64,000 bases of DNA from Neisseria meningitidis (GCA_923184405.1 OV299793.1:421486-485485), one strand, 5' to 3'. Shown: positions 41,801 to 53,175, counted from the stretch's first letter. The notes: generated by a model not told the origin, from the sequence alone. A program made the numbers and translations.

Positions 41801-42670
41801 TCAGTTGCCGTCCAGCCAGCGGTCGCGTGTGGTTTTGGCTTCTTCAAAATAGCGGTACAGGGCTTCGCGGTCGTCGGTGGTCAGGATGTTTGCCAAAACG
41901 TCCAACTGTTTGCCCAAGCCTTGAACCAGTTGCAGCAGGCTGTCTTTGTTGGCAAGGCAGATGTCCGCCCACACGGCGGGATGGCCGGAGGCGATGCGGG
42001 TGAAGTCCCGAAAGCCCGTGGCGGCGAATTTCAGATATTCCTGTCCGTCGGGGTGGTCGAGAATCTGGTGGACATAGGCGAAGGCGGTCAGGTGGGGCAT
42101 ATGGGAGACGGCGGCGAAAACCGCGTCGTGGCGTTGCGCGTCCATCGTATAAATTTCCGCACCGACCGCGTGCCACAGTTCTTCTACCAAGGCAATGCCG
42201 TCTGAATGTTCGCCGCCGTGTGGCGTGATGATGAGTTTTCTGTGGCGGAACAGCCCGAACTGCGCGGCTTGCGCACCGCTTCTGTCCGAACCGGCAATCG
42301 GGTGGGCGGCGATGCAGTGGTGCAGACGGTCGGGCAGACAGCGGCGGAAGGCTTCGATGACCGAAGATTTGGTGCTGCCGACATCGAAATCCAAGTGTGT
42401 TACGGCAAAACGGGGCGCAGCGCGGTCAAAATGGCGGGAACGGTGGCGACGGGCGTGGCAATCAGTACCAAGTCCGCACCGCCGATGCTGTCCGCGTCGA
42501 TGGCAACGGAAGCCCGGTCAATCACGCCGCGTTCCAATGCACGTTCGAGGTTGTCGCGGTCGGTGTCGATAAGGTAACGGTGCGGACGAGTCCTGCCTTT
42601 TGAGGTCGAGAACGAACGAACCGCCGATCAGCCCTACACCGATGAGGGCAATATGGTTCAAAATGGGCAT
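41801..42670 (-). CDS. tyrA: Prephenate dehydrogenase TyrA (frameshift)
   Basis: About 290 residues from ATG 42670. MPILNHIALIGVGLIGGSFV is the NAD-binding start; after a slip near 42590 the frame goes on with DVGSTKSSVIEAFR, IAAHPIAGSDRSGAQAA, LIITPHGGEHSD, AVSHMPHLTAFAYV, FAATGFRDFTRIASGHPAVW and ADICLANKDSLL. It converts prephenate to 4-hydroxyphenylpyruvate for tyrosine. A second slip near 42400-42420 affects the middle. It lacks chorismate mutase and ACT domains, so it is the monofunctional type. Confidence 0.9.
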
Positions 42671-42754
42671 TTGTGTAAACGGTTTTCGCAAAGTACCGTC
42701 ATGGTAGCCTATCGGCGGAATATGCCACAAGGTCGGCAGGAAAAAGGAGAAGAA

Positions 42755-43565
42755 ATGGACAAAATCAGAGTCGCCGCCGTGCAAATGGTGTCGGGCGTGT
42801 CGCCGGAAACCAACGTCGCTGCCATGAAACGCCTGGTCGCACGGGCGGCGGAGCAGAGGACGGATCCGGTGCTGCTGCCCGAATATTGGGTGCTGATGGG
42901 CGCAAACGATACCGACAAACTCGCGCTTGCCGAGCCTTTGGGCGGCGGACGCTTTCAGACGGCATTGAGCGAAACGGCGAAAGAATGCGGCGTGGTGCTG
43001 TTCGGCGGAACCGTGCCGCTGCAAAGCCCCGAGGCGGGCAAGGTCATGAATACTTTGTTGGTGTACGGGCGCGACGGCAAACGGACGGGGCTGTACCACA
43101 AATGCACCTCTTCGGCTTTTCCGGTTTGGGCGAACGCTATGCCGAAGCCGATACCATCAGCGCAGGGCGGGCAGTGCCGCACTTGTCGGCAGAAGGCGTG
43201 TCGGTGGCGGCAGGTATTTGTCACGATATCCGCTTTCCCGAATTTTTCCGCCGCCAGCTGCCGTTTGACGTATTGATGCTTCCGGCGGCATTTACCCATA
43301 CGACGGGCAAGGCGCACTGGGAGCTGCTTTTGCGCACGCGTGCCGTCGAAAACCAATGTTATGTTGTGGCGGCGGCACTGGGCGGATTGCACGAAAACGG
43401 CCGGCGCACGTTCGGACACAGTATGATTGTCGATCCGTGGGGCGACGTGTTGGACGTATTGCCCAAGGCGAAGGCATCGTTACGGCAGACATTGATGCAA
43501 ACCGCCTGAACAGCGTCCGCAACCGCCTGCCCGCCCTGAAATACCGGGTTTTGGATGCCGTCTGA
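42755..43565 (+). CDS. Carbon-nitrogen hydrolase, nitrilase family (frameshifts)
   Basis: About 270 residues. RVAAVQMVSGVSPETNVAAM starts it. The catalytic triad is visible: Glu in VLLPEYWVLMG, Lys in LYHK(M)HLFGFS, Cys in AAGICHDIRFPEFF. HTTGKAHWELLLRTRAVENQ and GHSMIVDPWGD are typical of the Nit1/Nit2 branch, which repairs deaminated glutathione or omega-amides. One A is missing near 43102 and one G near 43469. The stop TGA is part of a DUS (ATGCCGTCTGAA, 43555-43566). AAGGAGA precedes the ATG; it is divergent from tyrA. Confidence 0.85.
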
Positions 43566-43580
43566 AGGTTCAGACGGCAT
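43555..43580 (+). terminator. DUS-pair terminator overlapping the hydrolase stop
   Basis: ATGCCGTCTGAA (43555-43566) and TTCAGACGGCAT (43569-43580), two-base loop; the TGA in the first arm is the stop codon of the upstream gene. Confidence 0.8.
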
Positions 43581-43699
43581 CGGTGCCAGGGAATCAGCGG
43601 GCTGTAGGATGGGCTTCAGCCTGCCATTTCCATCAATCCCACATTTCTACCGTTTTCATCGAATCCATCGAATCCGCCCCTTTCGACGACCCAGTCCTA

Positions 43700-45090
43700 C
43701 GCAACTGAACCGTCATTCCCACGGAAGTGGGAATCCAGAATCTCGGGGTTTCAGTCATTTCCGATAGATTCCCGCCGCGTCAGGAGTCCGGATTCCCGCC
43801 TGCGCGGGAATGACGGGTCATCCATGCGGAATCATGCACCAGGTGATTCGGACGAAAGTGGGAATATAGATCCGAGGATTAAGTCATTTCCGATAGATTC
43901 CGGACGCGACATGCGTCCGGATTCCCACCTGTGCCGAAATGACGAAGTTCAAGATTACAGTGTTGTCGGAACGCAACTGAATCGTCATTCCCACGGAAGT
44001 GGGAATCTAGAATCTCGAGGTTTAGTCATTTCCGATAGATTCCCGCCGCGTCGGGGGTCTGGATTCCCGCCTGTGCGGGAATGACGAATCAATCCATACG
44101 CAAACCTGCACCACGTCACTCCCACGGAACACGGAGTCTGGAATCGCGGGGTTTAAGTCATTTCCGATAGATTACAGCGGCGTGGGAGGTCCGCATTCCC
44201 GCCTGGGCGGGAATGACGAGTACCGTGTTTCCGGAAACCTGCATATTACCATAACCACAAAACTGACAATCCAGAACGCGGAATTTGGGCAACTGTTTTT
44301 ATCAGATAACTTTCTGTACAGACAGGTATAGATTCCGCCTGCGCGGGAATGACGGGAATCAGATTCACGCGTAAACCGGAACGACGTCATCCATACGGAA
44401 ACCTACACCACGTCATTCCCACGAAAGTGGGAATCTAGAATCTCGGGTTTCAGTCATTTCCGACAGATTCACGCCGCATTACGGGTCAGGATCCTATACC
44501 CGCGCGGTGAATCACAAGTTTCGAGCCTCAACACAAATCGAAATTACGACAGCACCGGAGCACGACATTCACGAGAATCTAGATTCGACTTTCAGAGCAA
44601 CCTACGAATATTGCCGTGAAATTCGCCCACGCGAACGACGAATCATTCCTAAGGAAATGGGAATCTGAGAATCACCGGGTATCCAATCATCTCACAGAGA
44701 TACAAAACGCGTAAAAGGGCCCGGATTACCGCCTGCCCAGGCAATGACGTCAATCAAACCAAACGCATAACTTCTGGTCATCCCCTCATGCCAAGCGAAA
44801 GGCTTTTGGATATCAGTAGCAATCGAAGAGTTTGGGCAACTGCTTATTATCAGATACAGTAAAAACGTAATACGGGCCCAGGATTCCCATCAGTGGAACA
44901 ACGAATGACAAGATTGCGCATGTTGTCAAACGGTTTTTGAGACGCGGAATTGTCGGGCGCAATTGAACAGTCAATCCCACGAAAGATCAGGAATCTGAAC
45001 GCGGGACCTGGCACTTGTCAATAACAGACGACAAAGTCTTCCCGATCCCCAACAGCTTCGGGATTCCCGCCGGTCAAGCGCGAATGACGA
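43700..45090. repeat. NIME array with dRS3 repeats
   Basis: Good dRS3 cores (ATTCCC-N8-GGGAAT) lie at 43715-43734, 43792-43811, 43987-44006, 44063-44082, 44195-44214 and 44415-44434, with degraded copies at about 43921, 44331, 44645, 44716 and 45062. Between them runs the repeated spacer AGAATCTCGGGGTTTCAGTC and ATTTCCGATAGATTCCCGCC. Arrays like this are frequent in meningococci and are sites of recombination and phage integration. The right half (after 44440) is increasingly corrupted. No gene is seen. Confidence 0.85.
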
Positions 45091-45390
45091 ATACCATGCA
45101 AGACGAAAACTACGGCACGAAGCCCCCCCATCGAAAGAGCGAAACAACAAATCTCTCGGGAAGCAATACTTCGATAGAAAACCAAAGTAAGAGTCAGCCA
45201 TCTAGATTCAACGGCTGAACGGAAATGTAACTGAACATCGAGTTGCAGAGTTGACGAGAATGACAAATTTAGAGATTACGGTGTAGTCGGAAATGACGGA
45301 TCTCGTATTCAGACGCAAGCCACACAGCTGTAAACGGCAAGTGCATAAAAAATGCAGTCTGAAAGTTGAGACGACATCGATGTCAGTAAA
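45091..45390. other. Degraded intergenic DNA 3' of opa
   Basis: No gene is recognisable. Traces of NIME spacer and a corrupted DUS (GCAGTCTGAAAGTTGAGACG, 45352-45371) just downstream of the opa end suggest a former terminator. Confidence 0.4.
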
Positions 45391-46190
45391 ACAGAAGCGA
45401 TAGCGCATGAACAATGAGAACTTCCAGGGTTTTGAAACAGGTGTTTTCCAAGAGTCAACAGTTGTGATAGCGGTATCAGGAATCTAAGTTCAGATTGAAG
45501 CGTGAAGTCGAAACTGACACTTACAATGACACCAAGACCCAAGCTGCTCATGCTGTGGCTTTAGTGATAGGGAGGTTTGCTGGGATCAGTTTGCACACTG
45601 GGGCCTCCATGTGGAGAGGTTGCCGTCGGTTTAGAGGTAACAGTCGTGGTTTTTGTTTCCACTGAATGAACCTGATGTTTAACGTGTCCGTAGGCGACGC
45701 GCACGCCGATATAGGGTTTGAATTTATCGTTGAGTTTGAAATCGTAAATGGCGGATAAGCCGAGAGAAGAAGCGGCGTGGAAGCTGCCGTTTCCTTGATG
45801 TTTTGTTTCAATCTTTACGCAGTTTTTTGCATTATCTCTATTTTCTGCATTAGTAGAAGAACTACTCTCTTTCCATTTTCTGTAACTGGCATAATCTGCC
45901 GCTATTCTCCAGTCGCCGAAGTCGTAGCCGACCGACACCCGAGGGTGGATGGAATGCGCACGGATGTTTCTGAAATAATCGCTTACTGTGCTTATTTTGT
46001 CTTTGTCTGCACCGGTTGGTTCCGGATAATTGTGGGTAATGCGTTCGGCGGCATAGGCCAAATCCGCCTGCACATAATACGGGCTGCGGCTGCTGTCTTC
46101 ACTTGCCGCCTGCGCTGCGGAAGAGAAGAGAAGAGAAGAGAAGAGAAGAGAAGAGAAGAGAAGAGAAGGTTTTTTAGGGGCTGGATTCAT
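45391..46190 (-). CDS. opa: Opacity adhesin Opa, repeats in frame (3' third corrupted)
   Basis: Start ATG 46190 (MNPAPKKPS), then nine CTCTT units coding LLFSS-type residues of the signal peptide, cleavage after AQA, and mature [20 protein letters not shown]. The eight-stranded outer-membrane barrel follows: [60 protein letters not shown]. Variable loops lie at about residues 95-115 and after 165. From 45560 downward the frame is lost, but [12 protein letters not shown] and VRYRF-like ends are traceable to about 45391. Opa binds CEACAM receptors or heparan sulfate and is switched by slippage of the repeats; with nine units the frame is open. Confidence 0.88.
46121..46165 (-). repeat. Phase-variable pentamer tract (CTCTT)9 in opa
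   Basis: Nine perfect AAGAG units on the plus strand, CTCTT on the coding strand. The unit count is divisible by three and the frame reads through into mature Opa, the ON state. Confidence 0.9.
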
Positions 46191-46289
46191 TTTCGACTCC
46201 GTATCCGGTTTTAACTGATTAAAAAGAACGATTTTCAATGATGTTGCAAGAGCGGACTATATCAGGTTTGTGGCGATGTTTCAACACAA

Positions 46290-46414
46290 TATAGCGGATG
46301 AACAAAAAAGAGAACGATTCTCTAAGGTGCTGAAGCACCGAGTGAATCGGTTCCGTACTATCTATACTGTCTGCGGCCTCGCCGCCTTGTCCTGATTTTT
46401 GTTAATCCACTATA
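46290..46414. repeat. Correia element, reverse orientation (125 bp)
   Basis: TATAGCGGATGAACAAAAAA at the left and TTTTTGTTAATCCACTATA at the right; internal sequence is the reverse complement of the other copies (CCTTGTCCTGATTTTTG). It lacks about 30 bases between CGTTCTCTTT and the left end. It lies 100 bases upstream of opa. Confidence 0.85.
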
Positions 46415-46440
46415 AAGACCGTCGGGCATCTGCAGCCGTC

Positions 46441-47600
46441 ATTCCCGCGCAGGCGGGAATCTGGAATTTCAATGCCTCAAGAATTTATCGGAAAAAACCA
46501 AAACCCTTTCACCGTCATTCCCACGAAAGTGGGAATCTAGAAATGAAAAGCAACAGGAATTTATCGGAAATGACCGAAACTGAACTGACTGGATTCCCGC
46601 TTTTGCGGGAATTACGGCTTCAAGTTGCTACGGTTATTGTCAGGTTTCAGGAATTTTCGGGTCGGCGATGGATCGCCATCGCTCAGCAGGGAATCTATTC
46701 CCTAAGATACTGAAGCAACAAATGAGTCAGAAAAAGATTGTCTGCACAGTCAGCAGATTCGTAGAAAAGTACTGATTTGAGATAATCTACTATAAAGATA
46801 GTCAGAAATATGCAACTGTAACTTCCAGCTTCATGCGGAATAACAGAAAAACCTTATGAAGCCGTCATTCCCAAGCGCAGGCGGGAAGCGAAACATCTAA
46901 AACAACAAGGCAGCCAAACATTCAAAGATTACCGGATTTCGAACAACACAAGTACATAAGTAGTCGGAACAGCATCAGAATAAACACATGGAGGTTCGTA
47001 AGCAAAGACGTGGTGCTAGGTCACCGTACGGATGAATTCGTCATTCCAGCGCAGACAGGAATCCAGAAGTTAGAAAAACAGTAATATAGAAAGATTATAT
47101 GAAAGTCTGAAATTACTGATTCACACTGACATGAAAAAGACGGTAAAGAAGCAAAGATAAATATCAGGTTTCGATAATGTTGGAATTTAGGGAAACTAAT
47201 GAAGCGTCAACGACGCGCAGGAGGGAATACAGACCTTATGAACTAACAGCAATAATCTAAAGATTATCCGAAAGTCGTGAGATTCTAGATTATCACTTTT
47301 GTGGGAATGACGGTTCAGTTGCTACGGTTAAAGTCAGGTTTCGGTTATGTTGGAATTTCCCGAAACTGATGAATCGTCATTCCCGCGCAGGCGGGAATGC
47401 TCGAATATCAATGGCTCAAGAATTCATGCCGACACAAAACCAAAGGACTTCCGGCCGTCAGTCCCACGAAACTGCCGAAGCGAGAAAGGAAAAGTCAGCA
47501 GGAATATATCGGAAATGACCGAAACACAATCGGACCGGATCCCCGCTTTGGTCTTGCGAAAGACGAACGTAAAAGGTTGCTGCGGTAGAGCGTGATCCGT
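46441..47600. repeat. NIME array upstream of opa, partly corrupted
   Basis: dRS3 cores at 46441-46460, 46516-46535, 46593-46612 and 47379-47398, with spacers TCTGGAATTTCAATGCCTCA and AATTTATCGGAAATGACCGA. A decayed Correia element lies at about 46690-46800. Nothing looks coding; the 82-codon frame at 47347 is repeat DNA. Confidence 0.8.
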
Positions 47601-47752
47601 AACAAAAACACAGGTACGGCGTTACCTCGCCTTTAGATCGAACTGAACGATTCTGTAACGTGATGAAGCACCAAGTGAGATCGGTTCCGCACGATTCGTA
47701 CTCGTCTCCAGGCTTCACCGCCTTGTCCTGATTTTTATTAATCCGCAATACT
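47600..47752. repeat. Decayed Correia element, reverse orientation
   Basis: GTACGGCGTTACCTCGCCTT, AACGATTCTGTAACGTGATG, GAAGCACCAAGTGAGATCGG and CCGCCTTGTCCTGATTTTTA keep CREE order with many substitutions. Confidence 0.6.
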
Positions 47753-47784
47753 TTTGTATGACCATCTGACCTTATCACTCACTA

Positions 47785-48638
47785 CTGTTTTACCAAATCC
47801 TTGCCATGATTATCAGAGCAGCTCGTTTATTGCCGCCAAATATGTCTATGGCGGCATCGATCCCGCACTGATGGTCGGCGTGCGCCTGCTGATCGCTGCG
47901 CTGCCTGCACTGCCCGCCTGCCGCCGTCATGTCGGCAAGATTCCGCGTGAGGAATGGAAGCCGTTGCTGATTGTGTCGTTCGTCAACTATGTGCTGACCC
48001 TGCTGCTTCAGTTTGTCGGGTTGAAATACACTTCCGCCGCCAGCGCATCGGTCATTGTCGGACTCGAGCCGCTGCTGATGGTGTTTGTCGGACACTTTTT
48101 CTTCAACGACAAAGCGCGTGCCTACCACTGGATATGCGGCGCGGCGGCATTTGCTTGTGTCGCGCTGCTGATGGCGGGCGGTGCGGAAGAGGGCGGCGAA
48201 GTCGGCTGGTTCGGCTGCCTGCTGGTGTTGCTGGCGGGCGCGGGCTTTGTGCCGCTATGCGTCCGACGCAAAGGCTGATTGCACGCATCGGCGCACCGAC
48301 ATTCACATCTGTTTCCATTGCCGCCGCATCGTTGATGTGCCTGCCGTTTTCGCTTGCTTTGGCGCAAAGTTATACCGTGGACTGGAGCGTCGGAATGGTA
48401 TTGTCGCTGCTGTATTTGGGCATGGGGTGCGGCTGGTACGCCGACTGGCTGTGGAACAAGGGGATCGAGCCGTGTTCCTGCCAACGCGTCCGGACTGTTG
48501 ATTTCGCCTGAACCCGTCGTCGGCGTGCTGCTGGCGGTTTTGATTTTGGGCGAACACCTGTCGCCCGTGTCCGCCTTGGGCGTGTTTGTCGTCATCGCCG
48601 CCACCTTGGTTGCCTACAGGCTGTCGCATCAAAAATAA
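47785..48638 (+). CDS. DMT-superfamily (EamA) transporter (frameshifts)
   Basis: About 284 residues with ten membrane helices in two EamA repeats: SSSFIAAKYVYGGIDPALMV and the first-repeat end YTSAASASVIVGLEPLLMVF; in the second, LISPEPVVGVLLAVLILGEH. Such proteins export or import small metabolites; the substrate is unknown. The likely start reads CTG at 47785 (TTTACCAAATCCTTGCCATG follows). Frames slip near 47815, 48247 and 48470-48490. The gene lies between two repeat arrays. Confidence 0.75.
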
Positions 48639-48689
48639 AGTTGGGAAGCGGTATTTGATGATTGCCGAATAGGCTGAAATCTTTCCATC

Positions 48690-48870
48690 TCCATTCCTGC
48701 GAAAGCGGGTATCCGGAACGAAAAGACGGATATTTATCCGAAATAACGACCATCTTTGCATCATCATTCCCGCGCAGGCGGGCATCCGGGTTTTTGAGTT
48801 TCGGTTATTTCCGACAAATTGCTGCAGCGTTGGATGTCCGGATTCCCGCCTGCGCGGGAATGACGGGATT
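48690..48870. repeat. Short NIME with dRS3
   Basis: dRS3 at 48842-48861 (ATTCCCGCCTGCGCGGGAAT) and a near copy at 48766-48785, with spacer TTTTTGAGTTTCGGTTATTT. Confidence 0.8.
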
Positions 48871-48871
48871 T

Positions 48872-49024
48872 TATAGTGGATTAACAAAAATCAGGACAAG
48901 ACGACAAGCCGCAGACAGTACAGATAGTACGGAACCGATTCACTGGGTGCTTAAGCACCTTAGAGAATCGTCACTTTGAGCTAAGGCAAGGCAACGCTGT
49001 ACTGGTTTTTGTTAATCCACTATA
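48872..49024. repeat. Correia element (full length, 153 bp)
   Basis: TATAGTGGATTAACAAAAAT to TTTTTGTTAATCCACTATA, central segment present. It abuts the NIME and precedes the Bcr/CflA gene by 135 bases. Confidence 0.95.
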
Positions 49025-49159
49025 TCGTTCCGGTTCGTCCGGGTTTTGCCGGGGCTTTTGTTGCCGCCTGTTTGTGCTTAAGGTGTTAAAATCTTTCCGC
49101 TTCCGCGTATTGTGTTTTCCGCCGCCGGGCGGTTTGTTTGCAGAACCGGACGAGAATTT

Positions 49160-50408
49160 ATGCCTTCTGCCCATTATCCTGAAATGAGCGAAAACTGATG
49201 GCGGTTTTGATGGCGATGCTGGTTACGCTGATGCCGTTTTCCATCGATGCCTACCTGCCCGCGATTCCCGAAATGGCGCAAACGCTGAACGCGGATGTCC
49301 ACCGCATCGAACAGAGCCTGAGTTTGTTTATGTTCGGCACGGCGTTCGACAGGTGGTCGGCGGTTCGGTGTCCGACATCAAAGGGGCGCAAACCCGTCGC
49401 GCTGAACTGACTGGCTGCCTACCGCCCTGCCGTTGCCGCCATCGTATTTGCTTCGAGTGCCGAACAGCTCCTCAACCTGCGCGTCGTGCAGGCATTCGGT
49501 GCGGGCACGACTGTAATCACCGTCGGCGCAATGGTGCGCGATTATTATTCCGGACGCAAAGCCGCCCAGATGTTTGCCCTTATCGGCATCATTTTGATGG
49601 TTGTGCCGCTGGTCGCACCCATGGTCGGCGCATTGTTGCAGGGCTTGGGTGGCTGGCAGGCGATTTTTGTTTTTCTCGCGGCGTATTCGCTGGTGCTGAT
49701 CGATATGAAACAGTATTTCCTGCCCAGGCTCGCCGTCGGCGGCAAAATCGGAAGGGACGTGTTCAAGCTGGTGCCCGGACGGTTCAGGCGCGTATTGAAA
49801 ACCCGTGCCGCGATGGGTTATCTGTTTTTTCAGGCATTCAGCTTCGGTTCGATGTTCGCCTTCTGACCGAATCTTCCTTCGTGTACCAGCAGCTCTACCG
49901 CCGTTACGCCGCACCAGTACGCTTAGGCGTTTGCGCTCAACATCATCACGATGATGTTTTTCAACAGTATTACCGCGTGGCGGCTCAAAACAGGCATGCA
50001 TCCGCAAAGCATCCTGCTGTGGGGATTGTCGTCCAGCTTGACGCCAACCTGTCCCAACTCGCCGCCGTGCTGTTTTTCGGGTTGCCCCAGTTTTGGCTGC
50101 TGGTTGCGTGCGTGATGTTTTCCGTCGGTACGCAGGGCTTAGTCAGCGCAAACACGCAGGCATGCTTTATGTCCTATTTCAAAGAAGAGGGCGGCAGCGC
50201 AAACGCCGTATTGGGCGTATTCCAGTCTTTAATCGGCGCAGGCGTGGGTATGGCGGCGACCTTCTTGCACGACGGTTCGGCAACCGTGATGGCGGCAACG
50301 ATGACCGCGTCCACCTCTTGCGGCATTGCGCTTCTGTGGCTGTGTTCGCATCGGGCGTGGAGACGAAAACAAACACAGCGAATACCTTTAACGGAAAATG
50401 CCGTCTAA
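49160..50408 (+). CDS. Bcr/CflA-family MFS drug transporter (frameshifts)
   Basis: About 415 residues, 12 membrane helices. From ATG 49160 (MPSAHYPEMSE) one lost A near 49194 leads into MLVTLMPFSIDAYLPAIPEM. Family motifs: GGSVSDIKGRKPVAL (MFS loop 2-3, split by slips near 49352 and 49388), VRDYYSGRKAAQMFALIGII, FLTESSFVYQQLY, and FMSYFKEEGGSANAVLGVFQ. It resembles sulfonamide/bicyclomycin exporters; the neisserial substrate is unknown. The stop TAA lies in a DUS-like terminator, where TGA is expected. Confidence 0.85.
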
Positions 50409-50428
50409 AACCGTTTCAGACGGCATTT
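50398..50428 (+). terminator. DUS-pair terminator overlapping the Bcr stop
   Basis: ATGCCGTCTAAA (50398-50409; one base off DUS) and TTCAGACGGCAT (50415-50426). Confidence 0.75.
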
Positions 50429-50470
50429 AATGTCTAGAATGCACGACTAAATTACTGTTCAGGCGAAATT

Positions 50471-51600
50471 ATGTCCCAAAGGATCGACGAACTCGTCCTT
50501 ATCACTGCAACGCCGTCTACACCATCGATGATGAAATCCTTCGCCTAATCAAAGAACAAGCGAAACACGCCCACGCCATCGGCGAGCAGAAATGCACGAA
50601 AGCAGTGTACCGCCAGGAACGCGAACTCGCCGTGTTGCGCCGCATGCAGGATTCGAACAAAGGCCACAGTGCCCGACGAATCGGTAGCACGCCTGTACCG
50701 GGAAGTGATGAGCGAGTGCCTGGCCGTCGAACGCCCGCTGACCATCGCCAATCTGGGGCCGCAGGGCACGTTTACCCAGCAGGCGGCGATCAAACATTTC
50801 GGACACGCTGCGCACACCATGGCGTGTCCGACCATAGACAAATGCTTCAAGCAGGCTGAAACCCGTCAGGCGGATTATCGGGTCGCGCCTGTGGAAAACT
50901 CGACCAAAGACTCGGTCGGGCGCACGTTAGAGATCCTTGCCGTTACCGCGTTGCAGGCGTGCGGCGAAGTCGCTTTGCGCATCCACCACAACCTTTGCGT
51001 AAAAACAACGGCAGCACCAGAAGCGCATTGCCAAAGTCTTTTCCCACGCGCAGGCGTTGGCGCAGTGCACAGACTGGTTGGGCAGACACCTGCCTAACGC
51101 CGAACGGATTGCCGTGTCCAGCAATGCCGAAGCCGCAAGGCTGGTTGCCGAATCAGACGACGGTACGGCTACCACCATCGCCGAACGAACGTAAGGTCAC
51201 AAATGCAACTGACACGAGTATGGCTGCCGAGTGCACTCAAAGACGAACAGAACAACAACACGCGCTTCAGGATCATGGGACATCACGAAACCGGCACATT
51301 GCAGCAGCTGATAAGACGCCGCAGGCAGCCTCCGAGCCAAACTGGCCAGGCGCAGTGATGACCGCACTGCAACAACACCTGACTGACTCACGTATCACCA
51401 GGAGCCGTGAAGGGTGCAAAGCAGGACGGAACAGAATCCCTCTGTATGTGTGGAATACATGAGCTGCAGCGACAACGAACCACAGCGACGAGGTGACGCG
51501 CAGATGCAACCATCAGGCATAGAAATCGATGGTGGCCAGACCAGCTTCTGCTCAGTCAGAAGGCAGTCGAGCCCGATACCCGACCACCGTTTTGAAATGA
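50471..51600 (+). CDS. pheA: Chorismate mutase/prephenate dehydratase PheA (3' part corrupted)
   Basis: About 362 residues expected. N-terminal AroQ chorismate mutase (SQRIDELVL, IDDEILRLIKEQAKHAHAIG, VLRRMQD), prephenate dehydratase (LTIANLGPQGTFTQQAAIKH, YRVAPVENSTKDSVGRTLE, IHHNL, SSNAEAARLVAESDDGT) and a C-terminal ACT domain, now only fragments (NNTRFRIMGHHETG, SDKT, GAVKG). It makes phenylpyruvate and would be feedback-inhibited through the ACT domain. Frames slip near 50500 and 50665 and many times after 51000; the region 51190-51600 is heavily substituted. Stop inferred at 51598-51600. Confidence 0.85.
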
Positions 51601-51630
51601 AGAGACAGCCTGGCAGACGGCATTTCAGGC

Positions 51631-52426
51631 ATGATGTCCGAACACAGAATCAACCACGGAACCCGTCTTCCTGTTGGCTTCCTCCCCCGGGCGCGAAAGC
51701 AGCCTGCGGGTCGAAGCGGTTAATCCGCCGTTACGGGCGTGTGGCACTTTTGGCAAAAGCGCGCACAAACGGCAGAGCGAACTGCGCGGCGTGTTGGTGC
51801 CGTTTGTGCCGGTGAGTGCGTCTTGGTATGGTTCGCAAGAGTTGAAGACCCTACATCGCGCCGAATGGATAGGCGGGTAGCCGCAGCCGCAGGGTAGGGC
51901 TTTGTTCAGCGGATTGTATGTGAACGAGCTGATGCTGAAGTTGACCGTCCGCGAAGATCCGTTGCCCGAGTTATACGACGCGTTGGCGGAAGCGATGGAG
52001 GCGGTGTGCTGCAAAGCCGCTTATATCGACGACTTGCGCCGTTTCAAGTGGCGGCTGCTGAATGCATTAGGCGTTGCCCCCGATTTGCACGCCGACGGCA
52101 CGGGCGGCGATATTTTGGCGGACAAAACCTACCAGCTGATGCCCGAAGAGGCGGTCATGCCCGTATGCGAGGACGCAGACGCGCTTTCGCACGAAGCAGG
52201 CGCAATTGTCGAACGGCAAAGCCTGATCGATTTGCGCGAAGGCAGTTTCCGCACCGCCGAAAGCCTGCAACAGGCATTGAAAATCACACGGCTTTTTATC
52301 CGCCACCTGTTGCCCGAGGGGCTGAAATCGCGGCAGGTGTTGGAACAGATACGGCAGTTTGACCGCAAAGAAACCGCCCAGGAAACCGTCCCGACTTCGG
52401 ACGGCACGGCTTCAAATGCCATCTCA
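51631..52426 (+). CDS. recO: DNA repair protein RecO (frameshifts, stop lost)
   Basis: About 266 residues. [23 protein letters not shown] start with a one-base insertion near 51657, the OB-fold part [11 protein letters not shown] and [20 protein letters not shown], then [60 protein letters not shown] and [16 protein letters not shown]. RecO loads RecA on gaps with RecR. It normally ends in a DUS-embedded stop (AATGCCGTCTGA); here that reads AATGCCATCTCA, so the frame runs into pdxJ. TAG at about 51879-51881 replaces TGG in IGGWPQPQG. Confidence 0.88.
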
Positions 52427-52448
52427 AGGCGAAATAAAAGGAAAGATT

Positions 52449-53175
52449 ATGCTTTTAGGTGTCAACATCGACCACATCGCTACCGTCCGCAATGCGCGCG
52501 GCACGACTTATCCCAGCCCCGTGGAGGCGGCACTGGTTGCCGAAACGCACGGTGCGGATTTGATTACCATGCACCTGCGCGAAGACCGCCGCCACATCAA
52601 AGACGCGGATGTGTTTGCCGTCAAAACGCCATCCGCACGCGCCTGAACCTTGAAATGGCGTTGACGGAAGAAATGCTCGAAAACGCGCTTAAAGTGATGC
52701 CGGAAGACGTGTGCATCGTGCCTGAAAAACGTCAGAAATCACGACCGAAGGCGGCTTGGACGTATTGGCGCAACAGGAAAAAATCGCCGGGTTCACCAAA
52801 ATCCTGACCGACGCAGGCATCGAGTGTCCTTCTTTATCGATGCTGACGACAGAGCAAATCCAAGCCGCCTATGATGTCAGCGCGCCCGTTGTCGAGCTGC
52901 ACACAGGCGCGTATGCCGACGCGCGCAGCCACGCCGAACAACTCAAGCAATTCGAGCGTCTGCAAAACGGCGCGCATTTTGCAGGCGATTTGGGCTTGGT
53001 CGTCAACGCCGGACACGGACTGACCATACACAACGTTACCCCCATCGCCCAAATCCTCGCCATCCGCGAACTGAACATCGGGCATTCGCTGATTGCCCAA
53101 GCCCTCTTCCTCGGACTGCCCGAAGCCGTGCGCCAAATGAAGGAGGCGATGTTCAGGGCAAGGCTGCTGCCGTAA
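52449..53175 (+). CDS. pdxJ: Pyridoxine 5'-phosphate synthase PdxJ (frameshifts)
   Basis: About 242 residues. [20 protein letters not shown] and [35 protein letters not shown], then after a slip near 52628 [74 protein letters not shown], and [20 protein letters not shown]. It condenses 3-amino-1-hydroxyacetone phosphate with deoxyxylulose phosphate, giving pyridoxine phosphate. Slips also occur near 52733 and 52830. It usually sits between recO and acpS, as here apart from the inserted cassette. Confidence 0.92.

Noticed and set aside
43700..45090. Regularly spaced short palindromic repeats resembling a CRISPR array
   Set aside because: The repeats are dRS3 cores with repeated, not unique, spacers of uneven length, and no cas genes are present; this is a NIME array.
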